Assembly: GCA_049325415.1 (NCBI GenBank)
Contig: JBMOLL010000064.1
Location: 1-64,000, forward strand
Source of the DNA: JBMOLL01 sp049325415
Lineage (GTDB): Bacteria > Bacteroidota > Bacteroidia > Bacteroidales > GCA-2748055
DNA: 64,000 nt
Reading direction: 5' to 3'
Both the position numbers and the translations under genes were made by a program. Each line of letters starts with the position of its first letter. Position 1 is the first letter of the stretch. The notes beneath the pieces were generated by a model. It worked only from the letters and a program-made list of their open reading frames with translations. It did no database searches and was not told the origin of the DNA. Positions 25,359 through 34,117 of this stretch are shown in pieces.

Positions 25359-26594
25359 GTGAATTTACCGGAGAACCGACGTACCGTTACCAAGTTCAAA
25401 CTTAATGCATTGCTGGATATCACGCTGGCAATCAATGATAATCTTGCAACAGAAGAACTGATACGCCGTTATGAGAAACTGCTGACCGACGATCTGAACA
25501 TCGGCAAAGTGATCCTCCTGAAATACGGTGAAAACTGGGACTGTCTCCTCAATTCAGGCTTCTCGGATAAATTTTTTAAACAGCTGAATATCAATCAGGA
25601 CCTGCTGGTGTTTAAAGAGATCACTTTTATTACCTCGGAGCCTGATCGCCTGCCCGAACCCGTTGATTTTGTGATCCCGGTTACACATAAGGATCAGCCG
25701 ATTGCTTTTGTACTGATCGGCGACATTGAGGAAGAAGGGGAAGGGGTCAGCCCTATCATCAAGCACCTGAGATTTATTCAGACCCTGACCAACATCCTGA
25801 CGGTAGCCATAGAGAACAAAAGGCTGTTCCAGGAAACTCTCCGGCAGGAAGCCCTGAAAAGGGAGATGGAACTGGCCAGCAAGATGCAGACCATGCTGAT
25901 CCCCGAAGACTCAAGGCTGCCGTATAATGAGCATATTCATATCAAAGCCTTTTACCATCCCCATTTTGATGTGGGCGGGGATTATTTCGATGTGATCCAG
26001 CTAAGCCGGGATGAAGTCGGATTTTGCATTGCCGATGTTTCCGGGAAAGGAATATCGGCGGCCATACTGATGTCGAATTTCCAGGCAAACCTTCGGGCAC
26101 TGTTCTCCGCAGAGATCCTCCTCCCCGATCTTATTACAAGGCTGAACAACAGGGTGATGGCCAGTGCAAAAGGTGAAAAATTCATTACCCTCTTCCTGGC
26201 AAAATATAATTTCCTGACCCGGGAACTGCGCTATGTGAATGCCGGTCACAATCCGCCGCTTTTATATGAAACGGAATCACGTGAACTAAAGCTTCTGAAA
26301 AGCGGTACTGTCGGAATGGGCATGCTCGATGATATTCCCTTTGTCAATGAAGAATCACTGGTCATGAAACAGCGCTCCAAACTATTCTGTTATACCGACG
26401 GGCTGGTGGAGGTAATCCATGAAGCCAGTGTGGAATTCGGAACAGAAAAACTGGAGATAGAACTCATGAATGACGGGATCATTGAGGACAACATCAGCCG
26501 GATCATATCCAAACAGCACATCCTGGAGGGCAGCGCGGCGATTTTTGACGACATCACCATTCTGGGCATAGAATTCCCCGGTCGGGAATCCTAA
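25359..26594 (+). CDS. PP2C-type (SpoIIE/RsbU-like) phosphatase with GAF-like N-domain
   Basis: 411 residues, GTG start, no signal peptide or membrane helix: a cytoplasmic regulator. The N-terminal ~165 residues look like a GAF-type sensor (LNALLDITLAINDNLATEE is a typical GAF lead-in helix, FVIPVTHKDQPIAFVLIGD a typical strand pattern). A helical linker LKREMELASKMQTMLIP precedes the PP2C domain, which has FDVGGDYFDVIQLS, FCIADVSGKGISAAILMSN, NAGHNPPLLY, LFCYTDGLVEV and FDDITILGIEF, with the metal-binding aspartates in place. Relatives dephosphorylate anti-sigma-factor antagonists; no such partner is encoded here. It ends 4 bp into the convergent ligase gene. Confidence 0.9.
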   Translation: MNLPENRRTVTKFKLNALLDITLAINDNLATEELIRRYEKLLTDDLNIGKVILLKYGENWDCLLNSGFSDKFFKQLNINQDLLVFKEITFITSEPDRLPEPVDFVIPVTHKDQPIAFVLIGDIEEEGEGVSPIIKHLRFIQTLTNILTVAIENKRLFQETLRQEALKREMELASKMQTMLIPEDSRLPYNEHIHIKAFYHPHFDVGGDYFDVIQLSRDEVGFCIADVSGKGISAAILMSNFQANLRALFSAEILLPDLITRLNNRVMASAKGEKFITLFLAKYNFLTRELRYVNAGHNPPLLYETESRELKLLKSGTVGMGMLDDIPFVNEESLVMKQRSKLFCYTDGLVEVIHEASVEFGTEKLEIELMNDGIIEDNISRIISKQHILEGSAAIFDDITILGIEFPGRES

Positions 26595-28072
26595 GCTGTT
26601 TCTGAGGCTTTTTCGCCGTCAGGAAGAGCCTCTTCCTGTTCCCTGTGATAAACATCCATCGCCACGAGCATGGCCGTAAATCCCCAGAATAAAGCGGAGG
26701 CCTTATCGGTGTCGAGAAAATTGTTCAGGATCCCGTGCACGTAATAGGTTACCAGGCCGACGAGTACAGCGAGGGAAAAGATTCTGACCGAGCGGGATTT
26801 TGCGGTAAAGCGAACCCTGATCCCCGCCACAACCGTTGTAACCACAATGAAAATAATCGCAAGTATTCCCGGAACCCCCATTTCCGCGAGAGGTCCGAGA
26901 TACTCACTGTGCGCGGTTCCCAGTGTTCCGAAATCGGTACTGATGGCCGTGCGTTCGTACGACCGCTGGAAGCGCCCGTATTCAAACTGGTAGGTACCGG
27001 GGCCGAAGCCGAAGACCGGACGTTCCTTCCACATCCTTAGAGCACAGCTCCAGCGATTGATACGTTCCAGGTTGGATTCATCGGTCGACACGTTCGTCAT
27101 GGACTGCACATGCTCGGCAATGTCACCGGATGACCGTTGCCTGTTCTGCTCCAGGTCCATTATCACCTGAGAACGGTACATAAAAAACAGGCCGAGAAGG
27201 ACCAGACCGGAGATCGCAAGAAATTCAAAACGGATCTTCAGCCAGATAATAAGCCAGACGGCGACAGCCACAATTATGCTCAGCCATGCAGCACGGGTAT
27301 AGGAGAATATGGTCGCCATAACGAAAAAGGCGATGAGGAGGATCATCAGGAAACGATTGTTGAAATCGCTTTTCCGGATCAGCAGGAAAAGACCTGTAAG
27401 CACCGGGATAAGGAAAGCTAGGGTGGCGCCATAGGAAGTATGGTCCTTGTAAAAAGGCTGCATCACGCTGTGTGCCATCATCTGGCTGTTCAGACCGTAG
27501 CCGGCATGCCTGATCAGTGCATAAACGATCACGATGGAAAAAGAAATGACATACAGCCAGATATAGGTGCGCATCTTTTTCGCCTCTTTAAACATCTGGG
27601 CCGGCAGGAGATAAAACCCTACAATAAACCAGAATTTAGAAAGAAAGTATTTGAACGAAACTACAGGGTCACTGCTCGTAATGGACGTAACCAGGATCCA
27701 GGCCAGGTAAAAATATACGGCAAGCGTCACGGGATGACGGAGAAGCTTCAGATCAATAAAATTGCCCTTCAGAAAGCGCAGGATGAAAATAAGCAGGATA
27801 AGGGCCAGAACCGGTTCCGTCGGAAGGTTCATGTCGATCGGCAGACCCTGTACAATCCGGCTGAGCGGGATGGAGAGCGGCACCAGCAGCACCACGCCCA
27901 AAACCAGCCGGTCAAGCGAAAAAAAGGCAAGTATCAGGACCAGGGCAAAGACCGGCAACAGGGGGAGATAAAACACCTCGAGCGCCAGCAGAATGGCATT
28001 CAGTGCCACAAAGGCAAGGGCTGCAAGCCAGATCCATCCCTTTTCTTCCCTGAGCCTGGAAAGCAATTGCAT
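26591..28072 (-). CDS. O-antigen ligase/polymerase-like membrane protein (Wzy/WaaL)
   Basis: 493 residues with about 12 membrane helices and one large periplasmic loop containing WKERPVFGFGPGTYQFEYGR and TAHSEYLGPLAEMGVPGI, the pattern of the Wzy_C (O-antigen ligase) family. It would polymerise or ligate surface glycans on lipid carriers. I use ATG 28072, whose first base is the last base of the wzz stop codon; a GTG one codon upstream is also possible. It is the last gene of the leftward operon cvpA-tyrS-wzz-wzy. Confidence 0.85.
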   Translation of the reverse strand: MQLLSRLREEKGWIWLAALAFVALNAILLALEVFYLPLLPVFALVLILAFFSLDRLVLGVVLLVPLSIPLSRIVQGLPIDMNLPTEPVLALILLIFILRFLKGNFIDLKLLRHPVTLAVYFYLAWILVTSITSSDPVVSFKYFLSKFWFIVGFYLLPAQMFKEAKKMRTYIWLYVISFSIVIVYALIRHAGYGLNSQMMAHSVMQPFYKDHTSYGATLAFLIPVLTGLFLLIRKSDFNNRFLMILLIAFFVMATIFSYTRAAWLSIIVAVAVWLIIWLKIRFEFLAISGLVLLGLFFMYRSQVIMDLEQNRQRSSGDIAEHVQSMTNVSTDESNLERINRWSCALRMWKERPVFGFGPGTYQFEYGRFQRSYERTAISTDFGTLGTAHSEYLGPLAEMGVPGILAIIFIVVTTVVAGIRVRFTAKSRSVRIFSLAVLVGLVTYYVHGILNNFLDTDKASALFWGFTAMLVAMDVYHREQEEALPDGEKASETA

Positions 28073-29058
28073 CACTCCTCCTCTTTTATCGCAAGGCGTT
28101 CTTTAAGACTGTCGGATATGATCAGCAGGATGAGGGTGAGCAGAAAGGCTCCGGCAGTCGACATCATTACGATGATGGACTTCTTCGGATAAGCCTTTTT
28201 CTCTGAAGGATAGGCCTGATCCACAATAAATTTGTAGGAAAGGTTCTGCTCGGATTCTACTCTGGCTTCCTGGTAGCGCTGCCGCAGGTCGGTCAGACGC
28301 TCGGTCTCAAACTCCAGCCGGTCGGCCAGGGCCATGTAGGTACCTCCATACTGCGACAGGACCTTCACTGTCCGGGCCAGTACATCCGAAGAAGAGCCCA
28401 TGTTCCCCGAGTCAAAGTTCTTTGCGAGCTTATTTCCCAGCATCTGAACGGTATCCTGGATCTTATGCAGATTCTGTTCCGCATCCAGGTATTCCTTTTC
28501 CACCAGTTCGAAGGCTGCTACAGAACGGGAACGCTTCATTTCATTGTACACCGTATCGACAAGAGCGGCAATGTCATTGGCAATATCTGCAGCATACTGC
28601 GGATCCTTATCCATGACCTCGATTTCCACCGACATGTACTCGGTGCGCCTTGCACTGATATTCGACCGGTATTCCGCACTGAGCTGGGTATAGGGAAAGC
28701 GCGACTGCGGATCAATTTCATAGTGCTCCATCAGTTTGTACTTCTCAATAATCCGGCTCCGGATCCTCTCCGAACCCAGGATTTGCAACAGCTGTTCCGC
28801 CTGCTGCTCCTCCCCAAAGCCATACACACTTTGACGGCCCTGGTAATTCGCCGACAGCAGCGACTTGGATACGCTGGCATCGGTAACCGGGAACATAATC
28901 ACGGAGGATTTGAACTTCGGCGTGATCTGAAATGAAATAATGATGGAAGTAACAGCTGCCAAAACGCTTACAATGATCAGAATAAACTTTTTATTCCACA
29001 TGTAGATCAGCAGATCTGCCGAGCTGAAATTGTAGCTTTCTTTTACTTTCTTGCCCAT
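28072..29058 (-). CDS. Wzz/chain-length determinant family protein
   Basis: 328 residues with the polysaccharide co-polymerase topology: membrane helix at about 30-48 (ILIIVSVLAAVTSIIISF), a long periplasmic coiled-coil region (about 60-285), and a second helix (about 295-314). The Wzz-type entry segment SADLLIYMWNKKFILI and the pre-helix motif VDQAYPSEKKAYPKKS are both present. It has no C-terminal tyrosine kinase domain. It sets chain length for the ligase/polymerase encoded directly downstream, overlapping it by 1 nt. Confidence 0.88.
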   Translation of the reverse strand: MGKKVKESYNFSSADLLIYMWNKKFILIIVSVLAAVTSIIISFQITPKFKSSVIMFPVTDASVSKSLLSANYQGRQSVYGFGEEQQAEQLLQILGSERIRSRIIEKYKLMEHYEIDPQSRFPYTQLSAEYRSNISARRTEYMSVEIEVMDKDPQYAADIANDIAALVDTVYNEMKRSRSVAAFELVEKEYLDAEQNLHKIQDTVQMLGNKLAKNFDSGNMGSSSDVLARTVKVLSQYGGTYMALADRLEFETERLTDLRQRYQEARVESEQNLSYKFIVDQAYPSEKKAYPKKSIIVMMSTAGAFLLTLILLIISDSLKERLAIKEEE

Positions 29059-29069
29059 TTGTTTACTTT

Positions 29070-30356
29070 TTATTCTGTTACCCTGATGAGGAAATAGTTC
29101 TTTTTACCTTTCTGTATAAGGATGTACTTTCCGCTGATCAGGTCATCGGAGGTAACCACCCTTTCCGGGTCTGTGATTTTTTCTTTATTCATGCTTACCC
29201 CGCCTGCGATGATCAGTCTTCTCAGCTCTCCCTTCGATGAAAAGACCCGGGTCTCCTCCGCAAGCAGCGACAGGATATTCATCCGGAAATCCGAACCCGA
29301 GATCTCAAAGGTGGGGACGCCCTCAAAAACCGAAAGGAACAACTCTTCGGACAGGCGTTTCAGGGTTTCGGTGGTACCCTGACCAAAAAGGATCTCCGAG
29401 GCTTCAACGGCCTGTTCCAGATCTTTTTCCGAATGCACCATGACGGTCAGTTCCCTGGCCAGTCTCTTCTGAAGCACCCTGAGGTGGGGTGCCTCTGCAT
29501 GTTCCTTTTCCAGTCCGGCAATGTCGCCGGAAGAAAGCATTGTAAAAATACGGATATATTTTGCGGCATCCTCATCGGACACATTCAGCCAGAACTGATA
29601 AAATTTATAGGGAGAGGTTCTTGCCGGGTCCAGCCACACATTTCCCTCTTCCGTTTTTCCGAATTTTCCGCCATCCGCCTTGGTAATCAGGGGGCAGGTC
29701 AGGGCAAAGGCTTCGCTTCCCCCGATCCTGCGGATCAATTCAGTACCGGTTGTGATATTTCCCCACTGATCGGAACCTCCCATCTGCAATTTGCAGCCGT
29801 AGCGCCGGTAAAGCTCCAGAAAATCGTAGCCCTGAACCAGCTGGTAAGTAAATTCCGTAAACGACATCCCGGCGCCTTCACCCGACAGGCGCTTCTTCAC
29901 CGAGTCTTTCGCCATCATGTAATTAACGGTGATGTGTTTGCCGATATCCCGGATAAAGCCCAGAAAGCTGTAGTCCTTCATCCAGTCGTAATTGTTTACC
30001 ATTTCGGCCCTGTTGGGGATATCGCTGTCAAAATCCAGGAAGCGGCTGATCTGTTTACGAAGGCATTCCTGGTTGTGACGAAGTGTTGCTTCATCGAGCA
30101 GATTTCGTTCCTGTGATCTGCCGCTTGGATCCCCGATCATTCCTGTAGCCCCGCCGACCAGTGCGATCGGCCGGTGTCCGGCATTCTGCAGATGTTTCAG
30201 CATCATAACACTCACCAGGTGACCAATATGAAGGGAATCGGCTGTCGGATCAATCCCAACGTATGCCGAAACCATTTCTTTTTCCATTAATTCTTCAGTT
30301 CCAGGCATGATATCATAGATCATGCCCCTCCATTTTAATTCTTCAACAAAATTCAT
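29070..30356 (-). CDS. tyrS: Tyrosyl-tRNA synthetase
   Basis: Class I synthetase of 428 residues. ATG 30356 ([16 protein letters not shown]) gives the normal N-terminus; 12 more codons are open upstream but overlap cvpA. Present are the HIGH motif (DSLHIGHL), [10 protein letters not shown], the tyrosine pocket region [11 protein letters not shown] and GGSDQWGNI, the KMSKS equivalent KFGKT, and a C-terminal S4-like RNA-binding domain ([17 protein letters not shown]). It sits between cvpA and the wzz gene in one operon. Confidence 0.96.
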   Translation of the reverse strand: MNFVEELKWRGMIYDIMPGTEELMEKEMVSAYVGIDPTADSLHIGHLVSVMMLKHLQNAGHRPIALVGGATGMIGDPSGRSQERNLLDEATLRHNQECLRKQISRFLDFDSDIPNRAEMVNNYDWMKDYSFLGFIRDIGKHITVNYMMAKDSVKKRLSGEGAGMSFTEFTYQLVQGYDFLELYRRYGCKLQMGGSDQWGNITTGTELIRRIGGSEAFALTCPLITKADGGKFGKTEEGNVWLDPARTSPYKFYQFWLNVSDEDAAKYIRIFTMLSSGDIAGLEKEHAEAPHLRVLQKRLARELTVMVHSEKDLEQAVEASEILFGQGTTETLKRLSEELFLSVFEGVPTFEISGSDFRMNILSLLAEETRVFSSKGELRRLIIAGGVSMNKEKITDPERVVTSDDLISGKYILIQKGKKNYFLIRVTE

Positions 30357-30381
30357 AATGCCAAAACAAAATATTTTAAGT

Positions 30382-30927
30382 TCATACTTCATCCCCGCTT
30401 TCAGCCGGTTCAGGATCCGCTTTACCGGGTAGAAATTTCCTGAACTCGTCGCGCTTCAGATAGGGAAATACTGCCGGCGCAAAAGCAGTCAGGGGCCGGA
30501 AAAGCAGCGATCCCTCCATTTTTTCTTCGGAGATAAACTGCCTTTGTTGATTGACTGCATTTATAGGCTGCAGGATAATACTTACCACAAAAGCCGTAAC
30601 GAGCACCCCAAAAACCATTCCCGCGAGCCGGTTAATAAAAGAAAGAGCGATGGCCTTCAGCAGTTTATCAACCAGAAACCCGATGAGATGCACGACCAGT
30701 ACAATGGCAACAAAGGTAGTGGCAAAAGCAATCAGGTTCAGGTACTGGGGTTGTATTTCAAACAGCCTGCTCAGTAACTGGCCTGCCGCATCGCGAAAAC
30801 GCATGGCGCCCAGGATGCCCAGGATCAGGGCAAGCAGACTGGCCAGCATATAGACCAGACCTTTTGTAAAACCCCGGTAAAGGGCAAACAATAAAGGAAT
30901 GACAAGGATCAGATCAAGTACATTCAT
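30382..30927 (-). CDS. CvpA-family membrane protein
   Basis: 181 residues with four membrane helices and the CvpA signature ([20 protein letters not shown], then [15 protein letters not shown]). In E. coli CvpA is needed for colicin V production and plays a role in envelope homeostasis; its biochemical activity is unknown. I use ATG 30927; an ATG 7 codons upstream is also in frame. First gene of the cvpA-tyrS-wzz-wzy operon, 25 nt before tyrS. Confidence 0.88.
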   Translation of the reverse strand: MNVLDLILVIPLLFALYRGFTKGLVYMLASLLALILGILGAMRFRDAAGQLLSRLFEIQPQYLNLIAFATTFVAIVLVVHLIGFLVDKLLKAIALSFINRLAGMVFGVLVTAFVVSIILQPINAVNQQRQFISEEKMEGSLLFRPLTAFAPAVFPYLKRDEFRKFLPGKADPEPAESGDEV

Positions 30928-31188
30928 CAGCAGCAGTTGAAACAGCACAAAATAAGTTATTTATTTTCATTTTTTCTCTCCCGACCGATGAAAACCCGCC
31001 TTGCCTGTCATTTCCCCGGTGCATGCTGACCCTGACCGGAGAATACTTTATTGTGGCCAACCTGCAGGGCAGGAGCCTCCGTGTAAGCGTTACCGGTTGA
31101 AAGCCCCTTCGTTCATCCGGAAAGACGACAAAGCAATCGCTATGAAATACCTGGCGGCGCGCCCTGACGCCATCGTCTTTTTGGAGTC
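30928..31188. other. Intergenic, no gene seen
   Basis: Separates cvpA from the terminator of the barrel-protein gene. It contains the promoter region of the leftward cvpA operon, but no good -7/-33 pair was found. The open frame at 31001-31210 shows no family features. Confidence 0.4.
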
Positions 31189-31216
31189 AAAAAAAATGCT
31201 GTCCTTTTGAGACAGC
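31189..31216 (-). terminator. Intrinsic terminator of the small barrel-protein gene
   Basis: Minus strand: GCTGTC-TCAAAAG-GACAGC stem-loop followed by eight T residues (31196-31189), 28 nt after the stop codon. Confidence 0.7.
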
Positions 31217-31243
31217 TCTATGAATGAATCCTGAGGGCACTCG

Positions 31244-31708
31244 TCAGTAATACCATGCCTGGTAATTCCTTCGCCCGAACACGAGTCGAAGGGAAAGCGC
31301 CACGTTAAAGGTCACATCGGAATTCGGTGCATTACAGAAGTTCCACTCCGGTCTCCAGTCAAGTCCGGCCTGGATGGGTCCGAATAAAAGGTAGGCACCC
31401 AGATCGGCGGCAAGGCTGGAAAAAACCTCATCATAATAATCATTATAGCCGATACCTGCGCCGAGTCCGCCATAAAAAGCAAAATCTTCCCCGGCAATAA
31501 AATTGACCAGTTTGAGTCCTGTGAATTTCCATGAAGAATTGGCAAAGCCGAGGTCAAATTCCTTTTTCCCCAGCTTCTGGTAGGAAAACTCGAGCCCTCC
31601 GTAGGCGTTTCCGTCAATGCCGAACAGCCCCCGGCCGCCGATCCCTACCTGGGCTTCCATGGGCAAAAATATCATCGTTGCAAGCAGAATAATTATAATC
31701 CGTTTCAT
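31244..31708 (-). CDS. Small outer membrane barrel-like protein
   Basis: 154 residues with a signal peptide (KRIIIILLATMIFLPMEAQ) and alternating beta strands with many glycines and aromatics (YGGLEFSYQKLG, FAFYGGLGAGIGYNDYY), ending in tyrosines, as outer membrane barrels do. ATG 31708 is chosen for the signal peptide. I do not recognise a specific family; the length would allow about eight strands. The GNAT gene lies 53 nt upstream on the same strand. Confidence 0.7.
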   Translation of the reverse strand: MKRIIIILLATMIFLPMEAQVGIGGRGLFGIDGNAYGGLEFSYQKLGKKEFDLGFANSSWKFTGLKLVNFIAGEDFAFYGGLGAGIGYNDYYDEVFSSLAADLGAYLLFGPIQAGLDWRPEWNFCNAPNSDVTFNVALSLRLVFGRRNYQAWYY

Positions 31709-31761
31709 TACACTATAGTTTTTCGTTTGGCAGGACAAAATCCAATTTTCATGCCAAAAAA

Positions 31762-32235
31762 TCACAGTTCTTTCAACAACCAGATATCGCAGGAAAAATG
31801 TCCGGTGTCACCCATTCTTTTATTGACCTGCCTGAATCCCGCCTTATCGTACATGATCCGGGCCGTGTCCATACCGGGAAGGGTTTCGAGATAACAGGCC
31901 GAGAAACCGTTTTCCTTTGCAAAAGACAGGCAGGCTTCCAGCAGCTGTTTTCCATAACCCTGGCCACGGCAGTCCTTCAGCAGATACATTTTCTGAAGCT
32001 CGCATACATCCTCCGGGCCGCCTTCAAGAGGAAGGACGCCGCACCCGCCGCAGATCCTGCCGTCGGCTTCCACGACAAAATAAACTCCTTTTTCCCGGTC
32101 ATAGGTCTCATACATGTGATCAAGAGACGGATCCTGCAGAGCAGTTCCTTCGGCAGGAGCAGCAAACTCCCCGAGTACCGACCTGATCAGCAGCGAGAGG
32201 GCAGGATTATCCTTAAGTTCGATTTTTCTGATCAT
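31762..32235 (-). CDS. GNAT-family N-acetyltransferase
   Basis: 157 residues with the GNAT core: ELKMYLLKDCRGQGYGKQLLE-type motif (seen as CELQKMYLLKDCRGQGYGKQ), which binds acetyl-CoA through the RGQGYG loop, followed by ACYLETLPGMDTARIMYDKAGF. The first half carries FVVEADGRICGGCGVLPLEG. The substrate cannot be told from sequence. It is leftward, just upstream of the small barrel gene and divergent from the THEP1 fusion gene. Confidence 0.87.
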   Translation of the reverse strand: MIRKIELKDNPALSLLIRSVLGEFAAPAEGTALQDPSLDHMYETYDREKGVYFVVEADGRICGGCGVLPLEGGPEDVCELQKMYLLKDCRGQGYGKQLLEACLSFAKENGFSACYLETLPGMDTARIMYDKAGFRQVNKRMGDTGHFSCDIWLLKEL

Positions 32236-32335
32236 GGCAATTCTTTGCCCAAATATAACATTCCTTACTGCTTCATAAAAAACATGATCCTTTGTAAACT
32301 GAAAACTTTATTTTTACTTCCCTGTTTACCATGAA

Positions 32336-34096
32336 ATGAAACCGGGACCCACACATGGAGTAAAGGAACACGTAGCTGTTCTTTCCGACGGATGGCTCAA
32401 GGCAGCCGTTGTCGGGAGCCTGTGGGCTTCCGTTGAAATTGTTGTAGGCAGCTTTCTGCATAATATAAGGATGCCCCTGTCGGGTACCATCATGTCATTT
32501 ATCAGTGTTATGCTGCTGGTCGCTTTCTCTCAGGTTTGGAAAGAACGCTGGGTACTTCTTCGCGCCGGTATCATCTGTGCCCTGATGAAATCGGTATCTC
32601 CGAGTGCCATCATCATTGGCCCGATGATCGGAATCACCATGGAAGCCCTGCTCATTGAACTGTCGCTGCTGCTGTTGGGAAGGAACCTTCCGGGCTACCT
32701 TATCGGCGGAGCGCTGGCTGTTTCCGGTGTACTGATTCAAAAAGTGATTGCCCTGCTTATTGCCTTCGGTCTGAATTTTGCTGTCATTTTTCATAACCTG
32801 GTGGAATATGCCTCCCGTCAGTTCTCGTTTACAGGTCTGCGCCCGGTTCACGCTCTTTTGCTTCTTATGGCGGCATACCTCGTTAGTGGAATATGGGCGG
32901 CAAGCACCGGATACATTCTGGGGCAGAGGGCACAGAAAAATAATAGCGACAGTGCTTTTGCCCTTTTGCACAGCCCTTCAAGACGCCATCCCCTCTTTGA
33001 ACAAAGCAGCACGGACACCTACAACCCCCTGCTTCTTATCGCCCATCTGCTCTCTCTGATCATTTCACTGTTTTTGATCAACCGGCAAAACTCCCTGTAC
33101 CTCCTGGTCCCGGCCGTGTATATTATTCTCACCCTGATCCGTTACAGGGTGATAATCAGGCGTTTGATCCGGCCTTTTTTCTGGCTCCAGCTGATCCTTA
33201 TCACCCTGCTGGCCTCGTTATTCCTCAACGGCATCAAAGAGGGTGCGGTGTTTACGCGAGAAGGCATTATTGCCGGTTTACTGATGAATCTCAGGGCGAT
33301 AGTGATCTTTACCGCTTTTTCGGCCATCAGCATTGAACTGAGAAATCCGTTTATCAGAAAGGTCCTTTACGGCAGAGGTTTCGGGAAGATTTATGCGGCA
33401 GCCGGACTGGCTTTCGGTGCTTTGCCCGGCATACTCAGTGCGGCGCCAAGAGGACGTGAACTGATCCGCCGTCCCGGTGCCGTGATCACCGGAATGCTGA
33501 TAGCGGGGAATGAATTATTTAATAAATTCAGGGAGGAATCCGATGAATTGGCCCCGATGATTATCCTTTCCGGGGGCATTATGCAGGGAAAATCGACCTT
33601 TGCCCGAGAACTTATTTCGCTGATCCGAAAGGAGGGAATCTCAGCGGGCGGGTTTATCTCGGATGGTTTGCAGGTTGGCGACAACCGGACCGGTTTTGAC
33701 CTGTACAACATCGAAAGCAGAGAAAGAACACTTCTGGCCAGAATCCCCCCTATGCCTGAAAACTGGATCCGCTTTGGCCGTTTTGCATTTAACCCGGAAG
33801 CCTTCGATCGGGCAAACAGCGAAATAACCGCTATGCTGGAGAAAAAAACCGAACTGATCCTCCTTGATGAAATCGGTCCGCTTGAGCTTAAAAATGAGGG
33901 ACTTACCCCTGGCCTGGAAGCCTTGTTAAACGAGGGGAGGACCGTGGGACTTCTGGTGGTCAGGGAAGCGCTTGCTGATAAGGTGATTAAAAAATGGAAC
34001 CTCAGGAACGTAACCATGATAAATATTCGTGAGACGAATCCTGAACAGGCTGCCGGTATTATCCTGGAAAAGGTTCTGAACCAGAAACTCAAGTGA
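32336..34096 (+). CDS. Fusion: ECF-transporter-like membrane region plus THEP1-type NTPase
   Basis: 586 residues. Residues ~20-200 hold about five to six membrane helices with an S-component-like look (MPLSGTIMSFISVMLLVAF, YLIGGALAVSGVLIQKV). Residues ~230-380 hold four more helices and a stretch LLMNLRAIVIFTAFSAISIE with LRNPFIRKVLYGRGFGKIY resembling the coupling region of T components (CbiQ-like). Residues ~405-586 are a P-loop NTPase of the THEP1/NTPase_1 family: Walker A GGIMQGKST (414-421 region), GGFISDGLQVGDNRTGFDL and Walker B LILLDEIGPLEL. The NTPase assignment is firm; the S/T reading is inference. No separate A-component gene is nearby. It stands alone and is convergent with the propeller phosphatase gene. 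Confidence 0.75.
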   Translation: MKPGPTHGVKEHVAVLSDGWLKAAVVGSLWASVEIVVGSFLHNIRMPLSGTIMSFISVMLLVAFSQVWKERWVLLRAGIICALMKSVSPSAIIIGPMIGITMEALLIELSLLLLGRNLPGYLIGGALAVSGVLIQKVIALLIAFGLNFAVIFHNLVEYASRQFSFTGLRPVHALLLLMAAYLVSGIWAASTGYILGQRAQKNNSDSAFALLHSPSRRHPLFEQSSTDTYNPLLLIAHLLSLIISLFLINRQNSLYLLVPAVYIILTLIRYRVIIRRLIRPFFWLQLILITLLASLFLNGIKEGAVFTREGIIAGLLMNLRAIVIFTAFSAISIELRNPFIRKVLYGRGFGKIYAAAGLAFGALPGILSAAPRGRELIRRPGAVITGMLIAGNELFNKFREESDELAPMIILSGGIMQGKSTFARELISLIRKEGISAGGFISDGLQVGDNRTGFDLYNIESRERTLLARIPPMPENWIRFGRFAFNPEAFDRANSEITAMLEKKTELILLDEIGPLELKNEGLTPGLEALLNEGRTVGLLVVREALADKVIKKWNLRNVTMINIRETNPEQAAGIILEKVLNQKLK

Positions 34097-34117
34097 ATCC
34101 GGTGGTTTTCTCCCCCC

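Noticed and set aside
27440..28192. Rightward 250-codon open frame
   Set aside because: Antisense to the wzy and wzz genes; strongly basic, low-complexity composition and no family.
29433..30116. Rightward 227-codon open frame
   Set aside because: Antisense shadow of tyrS.
31001..31210. Rightward 69-codon frame
   Set aside because: No promoter, no family, and it ends in the terminator of the neighbouring leftward gene.
33391..34092. Leftward 233-codon serine-rich frame
   Set aside because: Antisense to the THEP1 fusion gene; composition is that of a complementary strand.
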